From Pedobacter steynii (lineage in GTDB: Bacteria > Bacteroidota > Bacteroidia > Sphingobacteriales > Sphingobacteriaceae): DNA of 64,000 bases. A program made the translations under genes and the position numbers. The stretch covers positions 62,001 through 126,000 of the forward strand of contig NZ_FNGY01000010.1 in NCBI RefSeq assembly GCF_900103665.1, in the 5' to 3' direction. The first letter of the stretch is position 1. Every line of letters starts with the position of its first letter. Under the pieces are notes generated by a model. That model worked only from the letters and a program-made list of their open reading frames with translations, had not been told where the DNA came from and made no database searches. This document shows, piece after piece, positions 1-8,272 of the stretch.

Positions 1-528
1 CGGAAGGAAGCTTACAATGCGCATAATGTCATCATAAAAGCCCATGTCCAGCATTCTGTCTGCTTCATCCAATACCAGGTGCTGAAGCTGATCCAGTTTC
101 AATAAGCCCGAAGAAAGGTGAGAGATCAAACGTCCCGGAGTGGCGATAATGATATCTACTCCTTCGCGCATAGAGCGTTTTTGCTGCTCATAAGCGATGC
201 CATCCCCACCACCATAGACCGTTAAGGAGCTGATGTTGGTGAAATAGGAAAGTGCTTCTACCTGCAAATCAATTTGCTGGGCAAGTTCCCGGGTTGGTGC
301 TAATATCAGGGTATTATTATGACGATCCTCTGTCTGGCTGATCATGTTCATGATTGGCAACAGATAAGCGCCTGTTTTTCCCGTACCTGTTTGTGCACAG
401 GCAATTAAATCTTTTTTATCTAGGATAAGCGGAATAGCTTCTTGCTGGATGGGCGTAGCGTTGCGAAAACCCATCGCTAATAAACCCTCTAGTAAGTCGG
501 GGTTAAAATTAAAATCTTTGAAATCCAA
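1..528 (-). CDS. DEAD-box RNA helicase, N-terminal part (cut by window edge)
   Basis: ATP-dependent RNA helicase of the RhlE-like DEAD-box group, probably acting in RNA unwinding during ribosome assembly or mRNA decay. About 176 residues of RecA-like domain 1 are visible, in order: a Q motif (GF..ATPIQ), Walker A (AQTGTGKT), PTRELA, the TPGR motif and DEAD. The rest lies beyond the left edge. No ATG occurs between the upstream in-frame stop and the Q motif, so the start is most likely the TTG at 526-528, giving LDFKDFNFNPD. The family is certain; the exact paralogue cannot be told from this half. Confidence 0.95.
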   Translation of the reverse strand, partial: MDFKDFNFNPDLLEGLLAMGFRNATPIQQEAIPLILDKKDLIACAQTGTGKTGAYLLPIMNMISQTEDRHNNTLILAPTRELAQQIDLQVEALSYFTNISSLTVYGGGDGIAYEQQKRSMREGVDIIIATPGRLISHLSSGLLKLDQLQHLVLDEADRMLDMGFYDDIMRIVSFLP

Positions 529-601
529 TATACTTCTATGTTGTTAGTATTACCCTATAAAAGTAACCTTTTATTTCATTACTTATATAATGTTTTTTAC
601 T

Positions 602-637
602 TGCATGGGCTTGATTATTAAATTATAAGCCCATGCA
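602..637 (-). terminator. Hairpin after the DUF4197 gene
   Basis: A perfect 11-bp stem, TGCATGGGCTT (602-612) with AAGCCCATGCA (627-637), lies five bases past the DUF4197 stop codon. No U-tract follows on the minus strand, so it may act as a 3'-end stabiliser or a weak terminator. Confidence 0.5.
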
Positions 638-641
638 GGCC

Positions 642-1418
642 TTATTTTTTCTGATCAGCGTAGCCGAATACCTTTTGTAAAAGAGGTGTTGACCTGGCGC
701 CAAGGCTTCCCCTGATTTTAAGCTCTTCCTGAGCCACCTGGATAAACATTCCATCAATTGCTTTTTGTGCCACATAGCTGGAAAGGTCTGTCGACACTGG
801 TTTTACAAGCGGGATTTTATTGTATTGACCCGCTGCATCTCCCCAGTATTTCACTGCACCTACTTTGTTCAGACTGGTGGTAATTACCGGTTGGAATTTT
901 TCCATCAACTGGGAAGTCGTTACTCTTTTAAAATAGTTGGTCGCCGCATCCTGTTGTCCCAATAAAATATTGGTCACATCAGTGATGGTCATTTGTTTGA
1001 TCGCAGAGACAAATATCGGCTTCGCTTCTTTTGCTGCATCTTCAGCAGCCCTGTTCAGGCTAAGAATCACATTGTCTGCCAGTGAACCCATCCCAATGCT
1101 ACGCAATGTTCTTTCTACTTTTTGCGCTTCAGGAGGGAACAGAATTTTTACGGCTGCATTTCCTAAAAAGCCATCTTTTGCAGAAAGCAGGTCCGTACCT
1201 CTGGAGATGCCCATTTCCAGCGCTTCTTTTATTCCAAAGCCCATTTCTGAGGCCGTTGGTGTTCCTGTTGCGGTGGTGCTGCCTTTTGTGGTACTGGTAC
1301 TGCCGGTCTTGGTTGTTACTTTTTTCAAAATCTTTTCGAACTTCGACTGGCTATGTACGGTGATGCTGCTCAAACTAATTACGCCGGTAGCGATCAAATA
1401 AATGCTAATTTTTTTCAT
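642..1418 (-). CDS. DUF4197 domain-containing exported protein
   Basis: Predicted periplasmic or surface protein of the DUF4197 family; its biochemical role is unknown. The ATG at 1418 opens a signal peptide (MKKISIYLIATG, cleavage near VHSQS). A low-complexity Ser/Thr/Gly linker at about residues 35-60 leads into the DUF4197 domain, which fills the rest of the roughly 258-residue protein. A longer reading frame starts on TTG at 1439, but it puts eight extra residues ahead of the signal peptide, so ATG 1418 is preferred. The gene overlaps the 3' end of the upstream VWA gene by 14 bases, which suggests translational coupling in one operon. Confidence 0.85.
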   Translation of the reverse strand: MKKISIYLIATGVISLSSITVHSQSKFEKILKKVTTKTGSTSTTKGSTTATGTPTASEMGFGIKEALEMGISRGTDLLSAKDGFLGNAAVKILFPPEAQKVERTLRSIGMGSLADNVILSLNRAAEDAAKEAKPIFVSAIKQMTITDVTNILLGQQDAATNYFKRVTTSQLMEKFQPVITTSLNKVGAVKYWGDAAGQYNKIPLVKPVSTDLSSYVAQKAIDGMFIQVAQEELKIRGSLGARSTPLLQKVFGYADQKK

Positions 1419-3297
1419 TATGGTCTTTTGTGTCTTCAATAGTAAGCAAATCTTTGGCCAATAACTGAGAAGACTTCACTAATTTCAAAAACTCGGAACG
1501 GTAGCCCTCCGTATCTTTTCCCATTGATTGTTCCGCAAGGCTGATCACTTGTGCGAAAGAGGCATTTTGCTTAAAATCTGACTGTCTGAGCAACATGCCA
1601 AACTCTGCTACGGCGGCAGCAAATCTAAAATTGTTGCTGCTTCCCTCAAAGAGGTTTGAAGCGTCAATGACCGATTTTTGAAGCAGTTTACTGCTGTCGC
1701 CATCAGGTTGTTTATAACGTAGCTTTACCGTCAGCATTTCAGGGCTGTTGTTTTTGCTGGTATTTTTCTTGTTTTCCTGATATTTCAGTGGATCAACTGA
1801 AGGGCTAAATGAGCTTTGAACCCCAACAGGAATGATTTCGTACAAGGCAGTAACGGTATGACCCGAGCCCAGATCCCCTGCATCTTTACGGTCGTCATTA
1901 AAATCTTTATCTTGTAACAGCCTGTTTTCATATCCGATTAACCGGTAAGCCTGTACTTTGGCCGGATTAAATTCTACCTGAAGCTTCACGTCCTTTGCAA
2001 TGGTAAACAGGGTACCGCCAAACTCATTCACCAATACTTTCCTGGCTTCAGTGATGTTGTCGATATACGCATAATTGCCGTTGCCTTTATCGGCTAACGT
2101 TTCCATTTTGCTGTCCTTGGTATTGCCCATTCCATAGCCAAGAACGGTTAGGAAAACACCTGATTTTCTTTTTTCTTCGATCAGTTGCTCCATATCTTTA
2201 TCACTGGACGCGCCGACATTAAAGTCCCCATCTGTGGCAAGGATTACCCGGTTGTTGCCGCCTTTAATAAAATGTTGACTGGCAATTTTGTAAGCCAGTT
2301 CAATCCCTTGTCCGCCTGCAGTTGAACCGCCTGCACTCAGTTTATTTAACGCTTCTTTGATGGTGTTTTTAAGGTTTCCAGGTGTAGAAGGCAGTACAAG
2401 TCCGGAATTACCTGCATAAACCACGATGGCTACTTTATCTTTTTCGCGAAGCTGATTGGTTAAGAGTTTAAATGAAGAAATGAGCAAAGGTAATTTATTC
2501 GGCTGGGCCATAGAACCCGATACATCAATCAGAAAAACAAGATTCGATGCAGGAAGCTGCTCTGTTTTCATTTTTCTTCCCTGAAGGCCAATCTGTACGA
2601 GTTTATGTTTGTTGTTCCATGGTGCAGTGGAGATTTCGGTGATGATGTTCACCGGATCGTTTCCCTTTGGCTGAGGATAATCATAATCGAAGTAATTGAT
2701 CATTTCTTCAATCCTTACCGCATCTTTAGGCGGCAATCCTCCATTGTTCAGGTAACGGCGGACATTGCTGTAGGAAGCGGCATCTACGTCAATAGAGAAG
2801 GTAGACAAAGGCGTTTGATCAGGATTATGAAAAGCATTTTCCTGGATGGCAGCATAGCTTTCTGTATTGGGCTCGGTATAGACGCTCCTGCTAATGCCAT
2901 AAGCTGGGGAAGCACTGTTTTGTCCGATTGTCATCACACTGGCGGTCACCATCTTCTTTTCTGCCCGGTTTTGGTATCCCATAACCACCACCTCATTTAA
3001 GGACTGGTGGTCTGCTTCCAGTGCAATATTAATCCTGGCTTTATTCCCTACTTTTATTTTCTGCGTTTTGTATCCTACATAAGAAAATTGAAGTTCGTCG
3101 TCGTTCATTGCGATGGTATATTTACCCTGCAGGTCTGTAACTACGCCCTTTTTTGTTTTGGCGACCTGAACTTGTACTCCCGGAAGTGGCAATCCATCAC
3201 TTTTATCGGTCACAATACCCTGAATTGTTTTTACAGTTGTGGCCTTAAATCCGAATAGAAATAGGACAACGAAGATGGGAAGTAATAGCTTTTTCAT
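1405..3297 (-). CDS. VWA-domain protein with N-terminal carboxypeptidase-like regulatory domain
   Basis: Exported 630-residue protein of the YfbK-like von Willebrand A group. Domains in order: signal peptide (1-20), carboxypeptidase-like regulatory fold (about 25-95), a SusC-like SLNEVVVMGY stretch (99-108), the N-terminal VWA-associated domain (about 150-245), and a VWA domain with an intact metal site D258-x-S260-x-S262 (DVSGS). A C-terminal region of the DUF3520 type follows. VWA domains usually mediate metal-dependent protein binding; the partner is unknown. It is divergent from the ECF sigma/anti-sigma pair and shares the SLNEVVVxGY stretch with that anti-sigma factor, so a common pathway is inferred. 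The stop region overlaps the DUF4197 gene. Confidence 0.88.
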   Translation of the reverse strand: MKKLLLPIFVVLFLFGFKATTVKTIQGIVTDKSDGLPLPGVQVQVAKTKKGVVTDLQGKYTIAMNDDELQFSYVGYKTQKIKVGNKARINIALEADHQSLNEVVVMGYQNRAEKKMVTASVMTIGQNSASPAYGISRSVYTEPNTESYAAIQENAFHNPDQTPLSTFSIDVDAASYSNVRRYLNNGGLPPKDAVRIEEMINYFDYDYPQPKGNDPVNIITEISTAPWNNKHKLVQIGLQGRKMKTEQLPASNLVFLIDVSGSMAQPNKLPLLISSFKLLTNQLREKDKVAIVVYAGNSGLVLPSTPGNLKNTIKEALNKLSAGGSTAGGQGIELAYKIASQHFIKGGNNRVILATDGDFNVGASSDKDMEQLIEEKRKSGVFLTVLGYGMGNTKDSKMETLADKGNGNYAYIDNITEARKVLVNEFGGTLFTIAKDVKLQVEFNPAKVQAYRLIGYENRLLQDKDFNDDRKDAGDLGSGHTVTALYEIIPVGVQSSFSPSVDPLKYQENKKNTSKNNSPEMLTVKLRYKQPDGDSSKLLQKSVIDASNLFEGSSNNFRFAAAVAEFGMLLRQSDFKQNASFAQVISLAEQSMGKDTEGYRSEFLKLVKSSQLLAKDLLTIEDTKDHNEKN

Positions 3298-3363
3298 AAT
3301 TTCCTTTTTTTAGGAATGATGTAAGCTTTAAAGAATTTCCATACCAGTATCAGAAAATATTTT

Positions 3364-3371
3364 TATACTTG
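3364..3371 (+). promoter_or_regulatory. Candidate -7 element for the sigma factor gene
   Basis: TATACTTG differs by one base from the Bacteroidota -7 consensus TAnnTTTG. If it is used, transcription would begin near 3378, downstream of the first possible start codon (TTG 3369). That would favour TTG 3396. Confidence 0.35.
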
Positions 3372-3974
3372 AGCGAATTATGTCCCGGACACCCATTGAA
3401 GTTTATAAAAAATAATACCAGAATCCAGGAGCAGGACGATGCTACTTTAATTGCCCGATATAAAATCAGCGGCGATCTGGAGGTATTGGGTCAGCTGTAC
3501 AATAAGTATATGCACCTGGTATTTGGGGTTTGTCTGAACTACCTGAAGGATGAAGAGCAAAGCAAAGATGCGGTAATGCAGATCTTTGAAGAGCTGGTAA
3601 CCAAGCTCAAAGTTCATGAAGTACAGAACTTCAAAAGCTGGCTTCATGTCCTATCGAGGAACCATTGCTTAATGGCCATCCGTAAAAATTCCAAAAATAC
3701 AACACTCTCTCTGGAAGATACTTTTGTGGAAAACACAGAATTTGTGCATCTTGATATGGATGATACAAAAGAAACGAAGCTTACCGTTATGGAAAGGTGT
3801 ATGGAAACACTTTCTGAAGAACAGCGGTTAAGCGTAGATTTGTTCTATTTGCAGGAAAAGTGTTATAAAGAAGTGGCGGATATTACCGGTTATGAAATGG
3901 TAAAAGTGAAGAGTTATATCCAGAATGGAAAAAGGAACTTGAAAATTTGTATAGAAAAAAACAGCAGTGAATAA
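3369..3974 (+). CDS. ECF-type RNA polymerase sigma factor
   Basis: Sigma-70 family factor of the extracytoplasmic-function type. Region 2 (ARYKISGDLEVLGQLYNKYM through the LKDEEQSKDAVMQIFE helix) and region 4 (LSEEQRLSVDLFYLQEKCYKEVADITGYEMVKVKSYIQNGKRNL) are both recognisable. The reading frame has no ATG near its 5' end: candidates are TTG 3369 (given here) and TTG 3396, the latter starting at LKFIKNN. An ATG at 3380 is out of frame and soon hits a stop. The sigma stop overlaps the GTG start of the anti-sigma gene by 8 bases, so the two are almost certainly co-translated. The cognate promoter set is unknown. Confidence 0.88.
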   Translation: MSELCPGHPLKFIKNNTRIQEQDDATLIARYKISGDLEVLGQLYNKYMHLVFGVCLNYLKDEEQSKDAVMQIFEELVTKLKVHEVQNFKSWLHVLSRNHCLMAIRKNSKNTTLSLEDTFVENTEFVHLDMDDTKETKLTVMERCMETLSEEQRLSVDLFYLQEKCYKEVADITGYEMVKVKSYIQNGKRNLKICIEKNSSE

Positions 3975-5331
3975 CGATTGGTTAGATATAGGAGTTTTAG
4001 AAGATTATCTTGATGGTAAGCTGGATGCTAAAACCATGAACAGGGTAGAGCGTGAAGCGCTTGAAGATCCTTTCGTGGCAGAGGCACTGGCCGGACTGAG
4101 TGCGTCACCTAAGCGTTCTTTGCAATCCATCTCTTTGCTTCAGAAACAATTACAGGAAAGGATTGCCGGTCAGCAGGAGTCTAAGAAAACAAAGGTAATT
4201 ACCTGGCAAAGGCTAAGCATTGCTGCTACAGCGGCAGTTATGTTTATCGCGGTAAGTATTGTTTTCTGGATGAAGGAAACGGCACACCAGAATCAGTTGG
4301 CTAAACAGCCGAAATCGGTGGATGTGACCATTGTGCCTGTTGTTCCTGAACCTGCTCCGCCTGTCGTAACAGACGGATTGGCTAAACTAAAGACGGATCC
4401 TAAAAAAGATGCCGCGGAAATTGAAAATTCGGATGTGGATCCGCGTACAGTAGAAATAGACCGGGCAGTGCGTGCTGCAAAAACCAATACTTATGCGGCG
4501 AACAGGAAAGCAAAAGTTGCGCCGGTACCCGCTGCAGATGCGGTTCCTCAATCATTGAACGAAGTTGTGGTAGTGGGCTATGCGGCGCCGGCTCAAAAAA
4601 AATCGGTAACCTATAGTTCTACAACCATTTCTGCCGCGAAAGAAACACCACTCGGGAATGCTGCGCTTGGAAAACTGATTAGTCCCCTTGTGTTGACTGG
4701 TAAAGTAACCTCAGCAAGTGACGGGCTGCCATTATCAGGCGTATCCGTGACGGTGGAGGGAACAAAACTAGCTGCGTTCACGGATGCAGAGGGAAGGTTT
4801 AGAATCCCCGCAGACAGCAATATTAAAGGTGAAAAAGTAGTCTTGAATTATATTGGCTTTAATGCAAAGGTGATCCCTGCGCAGCTGAATGAACCCATGA
4901 ATATCCGTTTAGCTGAAAGTACTTCGGCCCTGGCTGAAGTTGTGATGACCGCCAATGCCGCTCAACGCAGCAAAAAGACAGCGGATTCTAATAGAATCAA
5001 GGCAGAAAATTCAGGAAACGTACTGTCGGGGAAAGTGGCAGGAGTACAAATCACTGATCATAAAGAAAGTGTTTCCCTTCCTGACGGAGGCTGGAACAAA
5101 TGGGCAAGGTATATCCGAAGGAAGAGCAAATTCAACGCAGCACCTGTTCTTAACCGTCAGGTTGAACTGAGCTTTATCGTTGGAACTGATCGGAAGGCAA
5201 CAGATATTAAAGTCTTAAACGGAATTGATGAGGCTTACAATGAGGAAGCAATAAGGTTAGTCCTGGATGGTCCGAAATGGAAGGTCCCAGCCAACCCAAC
5301 TAATCGGGTAATCCTTAGCATGGTCTTTTAG
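3967..5331 (+). CDS. Membrane anti-sigma-like protein with carboxypeptidase-like and TonB C-terminal domains
   Basis: A 454-residue single-pass inner-membrane protein, inferred to control the sigma factor encoded just upstream. Visible parts: a cytoplasmic segment with a short zinc-finger-less anti-sigma-like start (DWLDIGVLEDYLDGKLD), a transmembrane helix (about 83-101), a Pro/Ala-rich periplasmic linker, SLNEVVVVGY (196-205), a carboxypeptidase-like regulatory domain (241-317), a plug-like VLSGKVAGVQI (352-362) and a TonB C-terminal-type domain (about 375-454). It starts on GTG inside the sigma stop region. The mosaic of receptor-derived pieces is unusual; function is inferred from position and topology. 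Confidence 0.8.
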   Translation: MNNDWLDIGVLEDYLDGKLDAKTMNRVEREALEDPFVAEALAGLSASPKRSLQSISLLQKQLQERIAGQQESKKTKVITWQRLSIAATAAVMFIAVSIVFWMKETAHQNQLAKQPKSVDVTIVPVVPEPAPPVVTDGLAKLKTDPKKDAAEIENSDVDPRTVEIDRAVRAAKTNTYAANRKAKVAPVPAADAVPQSLNEVVVVGYAAPAQKKSVTYSSTTISAAKETPLGNAALGKLISPLVLTGKVTSASDGLPLSGVSVTVEGTKLAAFTDAEGRFRIPADSNIKGEKVVLNYIGFNAKVIPAQLNEPMNIRLAESTSALAEVVMTANAAQRSKKTADSNRIKAENSGNVLSGKVAGVQITDHKESVSLPDGGWNKWARYIRRKSKFNAAPVLNRQVELSFIVGTDRKATDIKVLNGIDEAYNEEAIRLVLDGPKWKVPANPTNRVILSMVF

Positions 5332-5344
5332 AAAACCTTAAACA

Positions 5345-5377
5345 TAAAAAAACGGGATCAGTTGATCCCGTTTTTTT
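5345..5377. terminator. Bidirectional terminator between convergent genes
   Basis: AACGGGATC (5351-5359), loop AGTT, GATCCCGTT (5364-5372), flanked by an A-run on the left and a T-run on the right. It can stop both the anti-sigma transcript and the phosphate-transporter transcript. Confidence 0.9.
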
Positions 5378-5403
5378 ATGTTATATTTTTGCTAACCTGG
5401 AGT

Positions 5404-6414
5404 CTAAAAGAACAAGTGAATCACCGCATAAACAAGTGCCGCAAGTGTTGCTGAAACAGGAATGGTTAATACCCATGCCCATAATAAACTTACCGTTACT
5501 CCCCAGCGTACCGCCGATACTCTTTTCAATAAGCCTACCCCAACAATAGATCCTGTGATCGTATGTGTAGTGGAAACCGGAATACCAAAATGTTCTGTGA
5601 TCCCTAAAGTTACTGCACCTGCAGTTTCTGCAGCCACACCTTCAAAAGCATTTACTTTGGTGATTTTTGAACCCATCGTCTTAACGATTTTCCAACCACC
5701 GCTCATGGTTCCTAATGCAATCGCTGCATAACAGGAGATTGGGATCCACTCCGGCATGGCATCACCTGTTTTAAGGACGTTTGCGGCCACCATAGATACG
5801 TAGATGATTCCCATTACTTTCTGGGCATCATTACCGCCATGTGTAAAACTTAAAGCCGCAGAAGAGATCAATTGCAGTCTTTTGAACCACTTCTCCGCAA
5901 CTGAAGGCCTTGCATTCTTGGAAATATGAAGGATAATAATGGATATAATCACGGAAATCACCATCCCGATCACCGGGGCGAGCACGATAAAGGCCACCAC
6001 TTTGAGGATCGGGGCAAGGTTAATTGCCGACATCACTCCAGCACCAACCGTTGCTGCTTTAGCCATACCTGCACCCGCAAAACCACCAATAAGGGTGTGC
6101 GATGAACTGGAAGGGATACCAAACCACCAGGTAAATAAATTCCAGGTGATGGCCGCTAAAAGACCGGCAAGAATCACTTCAAGGGTGATGAAATTTTCCA
6201 CAACCGTTTTAGCAATTGTATTGGCTACTTTATGATCCGTAAAATAAAAATATGCAGCAAAATTGAAGAGCGCTGCCCATAACACTGCCTGGAATGGGGA
6301 TAATACTTTCGTTGATACAATTGTTGCAATAGAGTTTGCGGCATCATGAAAGCCATTAATATAATCGAAGGCAATTGCCAGGACAATTACAACAACCAAT
6401 AAGGTAGTTACCAT
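5404..6414 (-). CDS. Inorganic phosphate transporter, PiT family
   Basis: Low-affinity phosphate permease, probably coupled to protons or cations, in the inner membrane. The 336 residues show the duplicated PiT signature: GFHDAANSIA near residue 20 in the first half and FTHGGNDAQK plus GIPVSTTHT in the second, with about ten hydrophobic helices. Length is normal for the short bacterial branch. It follows the DUF47 gene with an 11-base gap, the usual Bacteroidota order. Expression is probably phosphate-controlled through the repeats at 7163-7187. Confidence 0.95.
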   Translation of the reverse strand: MVTTLLVVVIVLAIAFDYINGFHDAANSIATIVSTKVLSPFQAVLWAALFNFAAYFYFTDHKVANTIAKTVVENFITLEVILAGLLAAITWNLFTWWFGIPSSSSHTLIGGFAGAGMAKAATVGAGVMSAINLAPILKVVAFIVLAPVIGMVISVIISIIILHISKNARPSVAEKWFKRLQLISSAALSFTHGGNDAQKVMGIIYVSMVAANVLKTGDAMPEWIPISCYAAIALGTMSGGWKIVKTMGSKITKVNAFEGVAAETAGAVTLGITEHFGIPVSTTHTITGSIVGVGLLKRVSAVRWGVTVSLLWAWVLTIPVSATLAALVYAVIHLFF

Positions 6415-6425
6415 TTTTTGAAGGT

Positions 6426-7067
6426 TTAAGCGTTCTTTACCAAAATAGATTCCAACACATTTGCTGCATCTTCACATTTGTCTGTAGCCATTTCTAAGGT
6501 CTGCAGCACTTCTTTTTGTTTAATTAGTTCAATTGCGTTGGTTTCAAATTCGAACAAACGGGCGATTGCCAGGTTTGTTACATAATCAGCCTGATTTTCA
6601 CCGCTGTTGATTCTTACACAAGCATCAGCGATAACGCGGATATTTTTGAAGCTTCTTAATTCTTTAATCGCTTTGTCCAAATCGGTACACATCTCTACCA
6701 AAAGTTCTGCAAGTTTGATCATTGCATCACCAATGTTAACAATGTTGTACAGTTCGATGTTGCTCGCAGAAGCATGAATATAATCTGCAATGTCATCAAC
6801 CGCACTTGCCAGTGCATGGATGTCTTCCCTGTCAAAAGGAGTAATAAAATTCTTACTTAGTTCTAAGAAAATTGAATGGGTAATGTCGTCACCAACGTGC
6901 TCAAGACGCTCCACTTCTTTGATGTATTCTTTTCTTTTTTCCAGGTCAGTTGCACTTAAGGCAAGCAATAAGGCTTCAGAAATTTTCAATACATTGCTGC
7001 CTGCCTGTTCGAATAAAGGCTGGAATTTTTTGTCTCTTGGAGTGAAGAACTTAAAAATGCTATTCAT
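6426..7067 (-). CDS. DUF47 family PhoU-like phosphate transport regulator
   Basis: All-helical 213-residue cytoplasmic protein of the DUF47/PhoU-like family (TIGR00153 type). Such proteins accompany PiT permeases and are thought to modulate their activity; the mechanism is not settled. Acidic metal-binding-type clusters are visible, for example EHVGDDITH near residue 55 and ASAVDDIADYIH near residue 90. It is first in a two-gene operon with the PiT gene. A -7 element lies about 80 bases upstream with PhoB-type direct repeats over the -33 region. Confidence 0.92.
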   Translation of the reverse strand: MNSIFKFFTPRDKKFQPLFEQAGSNVLKISEALLLALSATDLEKRKEYIKEVERLEHVGDDITHSIFLELSKNFITPFDREDIHALASAVDDIADYIHASASNIELYNIVNIGDAMIKLAELLVEMCTDLDKAIKELRSFKNIRVIADACVRINSGENQADYVTNLAIARLFEFETNAIELIKQKEVLQTLEMATDKCEDAANVLESILVKNA

Positions 7068-7145
7068 CTGTTATATTATATTTTGTTTTAATTGTCAGAT
7101 GAAACCCGCATGGCGCCTAGCCCATCCTACTTATAAAATATGCTA

Positions 7146-7153
7146 CAAAAGTA
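7146..7153 (-). promoter_or_regulatory. Promoter -7 element of the DUF47-PiT operon
   Basis: On the minus strand the bases read TACTTTTG, a full match to TAnnTTTG. Transcription would start near 7139, leaving a leader of about 70 bases before the DUF47 ATG. Confidence 0.6.
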
Positions 7154-7162
7154 TGAGTGTAA

Positions 7163-7187
7163 TGTTAAGTTAATGTTAAGTGTTAAG
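7163..7187 (-). promoter_or_regulatory. Candidate Pho-box-like direct repeats
   Basis: CTTAACA occurs three times on the minus strand: 7187-7181, 7180-7174 and 7169-7163. The last two are 11 bp apart and adjoin a TTACAC variant. Relative to the inferred start the array spans about -48 to -24, covering the -33 position, as PhoB-type activators do. The 6-bp core TTAACA resembles PhoP sites of Bacillus. Confidence 0.5.
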
Positions 7188-7212
7188 TTATTTTGAAAAA
7201 GCTTTGTTTCTG

Positions 7213-8238
7213 TTAACCAATCTTTTCGAGTGTAAAAGCAAAAGTGGTTCCGATCTGCAGGGTACTCCTTACGGAGATGATCTGTTGGTGGGCTTCCAGG
7301 ATGTGTTTTACGATCGCGAGCCCTAATCCTGTACCACCTTCCTGTCTGGAACGGTGAGAGTCTATTCTGTAAAAACGCTCAAATAAGCGGGGCAAGTGTT
7401 TTTCTTCAATTCCAATCCCGTCATCAGTCACCTCCACAAGGTACTGGTCGTGCAATTCAAAGATTTTTATCGCCGTTGAACCATTTTCCCTACCATATTT
7501 TATGGAGTTTTGAATCAGATTGATCATTACCTGTCTGATCTTCTCCCGGTCGGCTTTCACATAAGCAGGGTGGGTATACTTATCCTTGAAGGAGATCTTG
7601 ATCTCCTTGGTTTTTGCCTTATCTTCCAGCCCTTCCATCACCTCCTTAGCCAGAAGGACAAAGTCGAACTTCTCATAATTGATCGGAATTTCCCCGGTTT
7701 CCAATTTGGAAATCGAATCCAGGTCGTTGATCAGGTAGCTTAGCCGTTCTACATTGTTTTCTGCCTTTTTAAGGAACTTAGTCGCCATTTCGGGGTCGTC
7801 AATTAAACAATCCTGTAAAGTTTCTATATATCCCTGTATGGCAAACAGCGGTGTTTTAAACTCGTGGGAAACATTGGATAGAAATTCTCTTCTGAACTGT
7901 TCCTGCTTTTTCAGGATATCAATCTCCCGTTTTTTTGCACCTGCCCATTCTTTTACTTCATGCTCTACGTCGTTTATCGGATCGGAGCTCACATATTCTC
8001 CTAAAGCATCCTTCAGGTCTTTTCCAAGTTTTAAGTTGTGGATCAGCTTATAAATCAATACGATCTTGGAATAGATGTACTTCTCCAGGAGGTAGTAAAA
8101 AACAATAAAACTGGTAATGAAGGACACCGCAAAAGAAACCAGCATAAAATACCAGCTCTGCTGAAAGTAGAAATTCACCAGGCCAATGGAAAGGCCGACT
8201 GCAAAAGCAGCAATGAGGACGAGGACGCTTAACTTCAT
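7213..8238 (-). CDS. PhoR-like sensor histidine kinase
   Basis: Membrane histidine kinase of 341 residues. Two N-terminal helices (about 5-25 and 31-52) enclose a very short loop, as in PhoR. Next come a HAMP-like/linker region, a HisKA domain with phospho-accepting H125 (VSHEFKTPL), and an HATPase domain with N (NLIQNSIKYG), G1 (DDGIGI), F (LFERFYRID) and G2 (GGTGLGLAIVK) boxes. The gene lies directly upstream of the DUF47-PiT operon on the same strand, so a phosphate-sensing role is inferred. No response regulator is adjacent, so its partner must be encoded elsewhere. The start ATG agrees with the membrane topology. Confidence 0.85.
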   Translation of the reverse strand: MKLSVLVLIAAFAVGLSIGLVNFYFQQSWYFMLVSFAVSFITSFIVFYYLLEKYIYSKIVLIYKLIHNLKLGKDLKDALGEYVSSDPINDVEHEVKEWAGAKKREIDILKKQEQFRREFLSNVSHEFKTPLFAIQGYIETLQDCLIDDPEMATKFLKKAENNVERLSYLINDLDSISKLETGEIPINYEKFDFVLLAKEVMEGLEDKAKTKEIKISFKDKYTHPAYVKADREKIRQVMINLIQNSIKYGRENGSTAIKIFELHDQYLVEVTDDGIGIEEKHLPRLFERFYRIDSHRSRQEGGTGLGLAIVKHILEAHQQIISVRSTLQIGTTFAFTLEKIG

Positions 8239-8272
8239 GAAGGCAATTTACAATTTAGATTTAAATTCAAGG

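Noticed and set aside
937..1401. 154-residue plus-strand frame
   Set aside because: Antisense shadow of the DUF4197 gene; no recognisable domain, and the minus frame has a signal peptide and family match.
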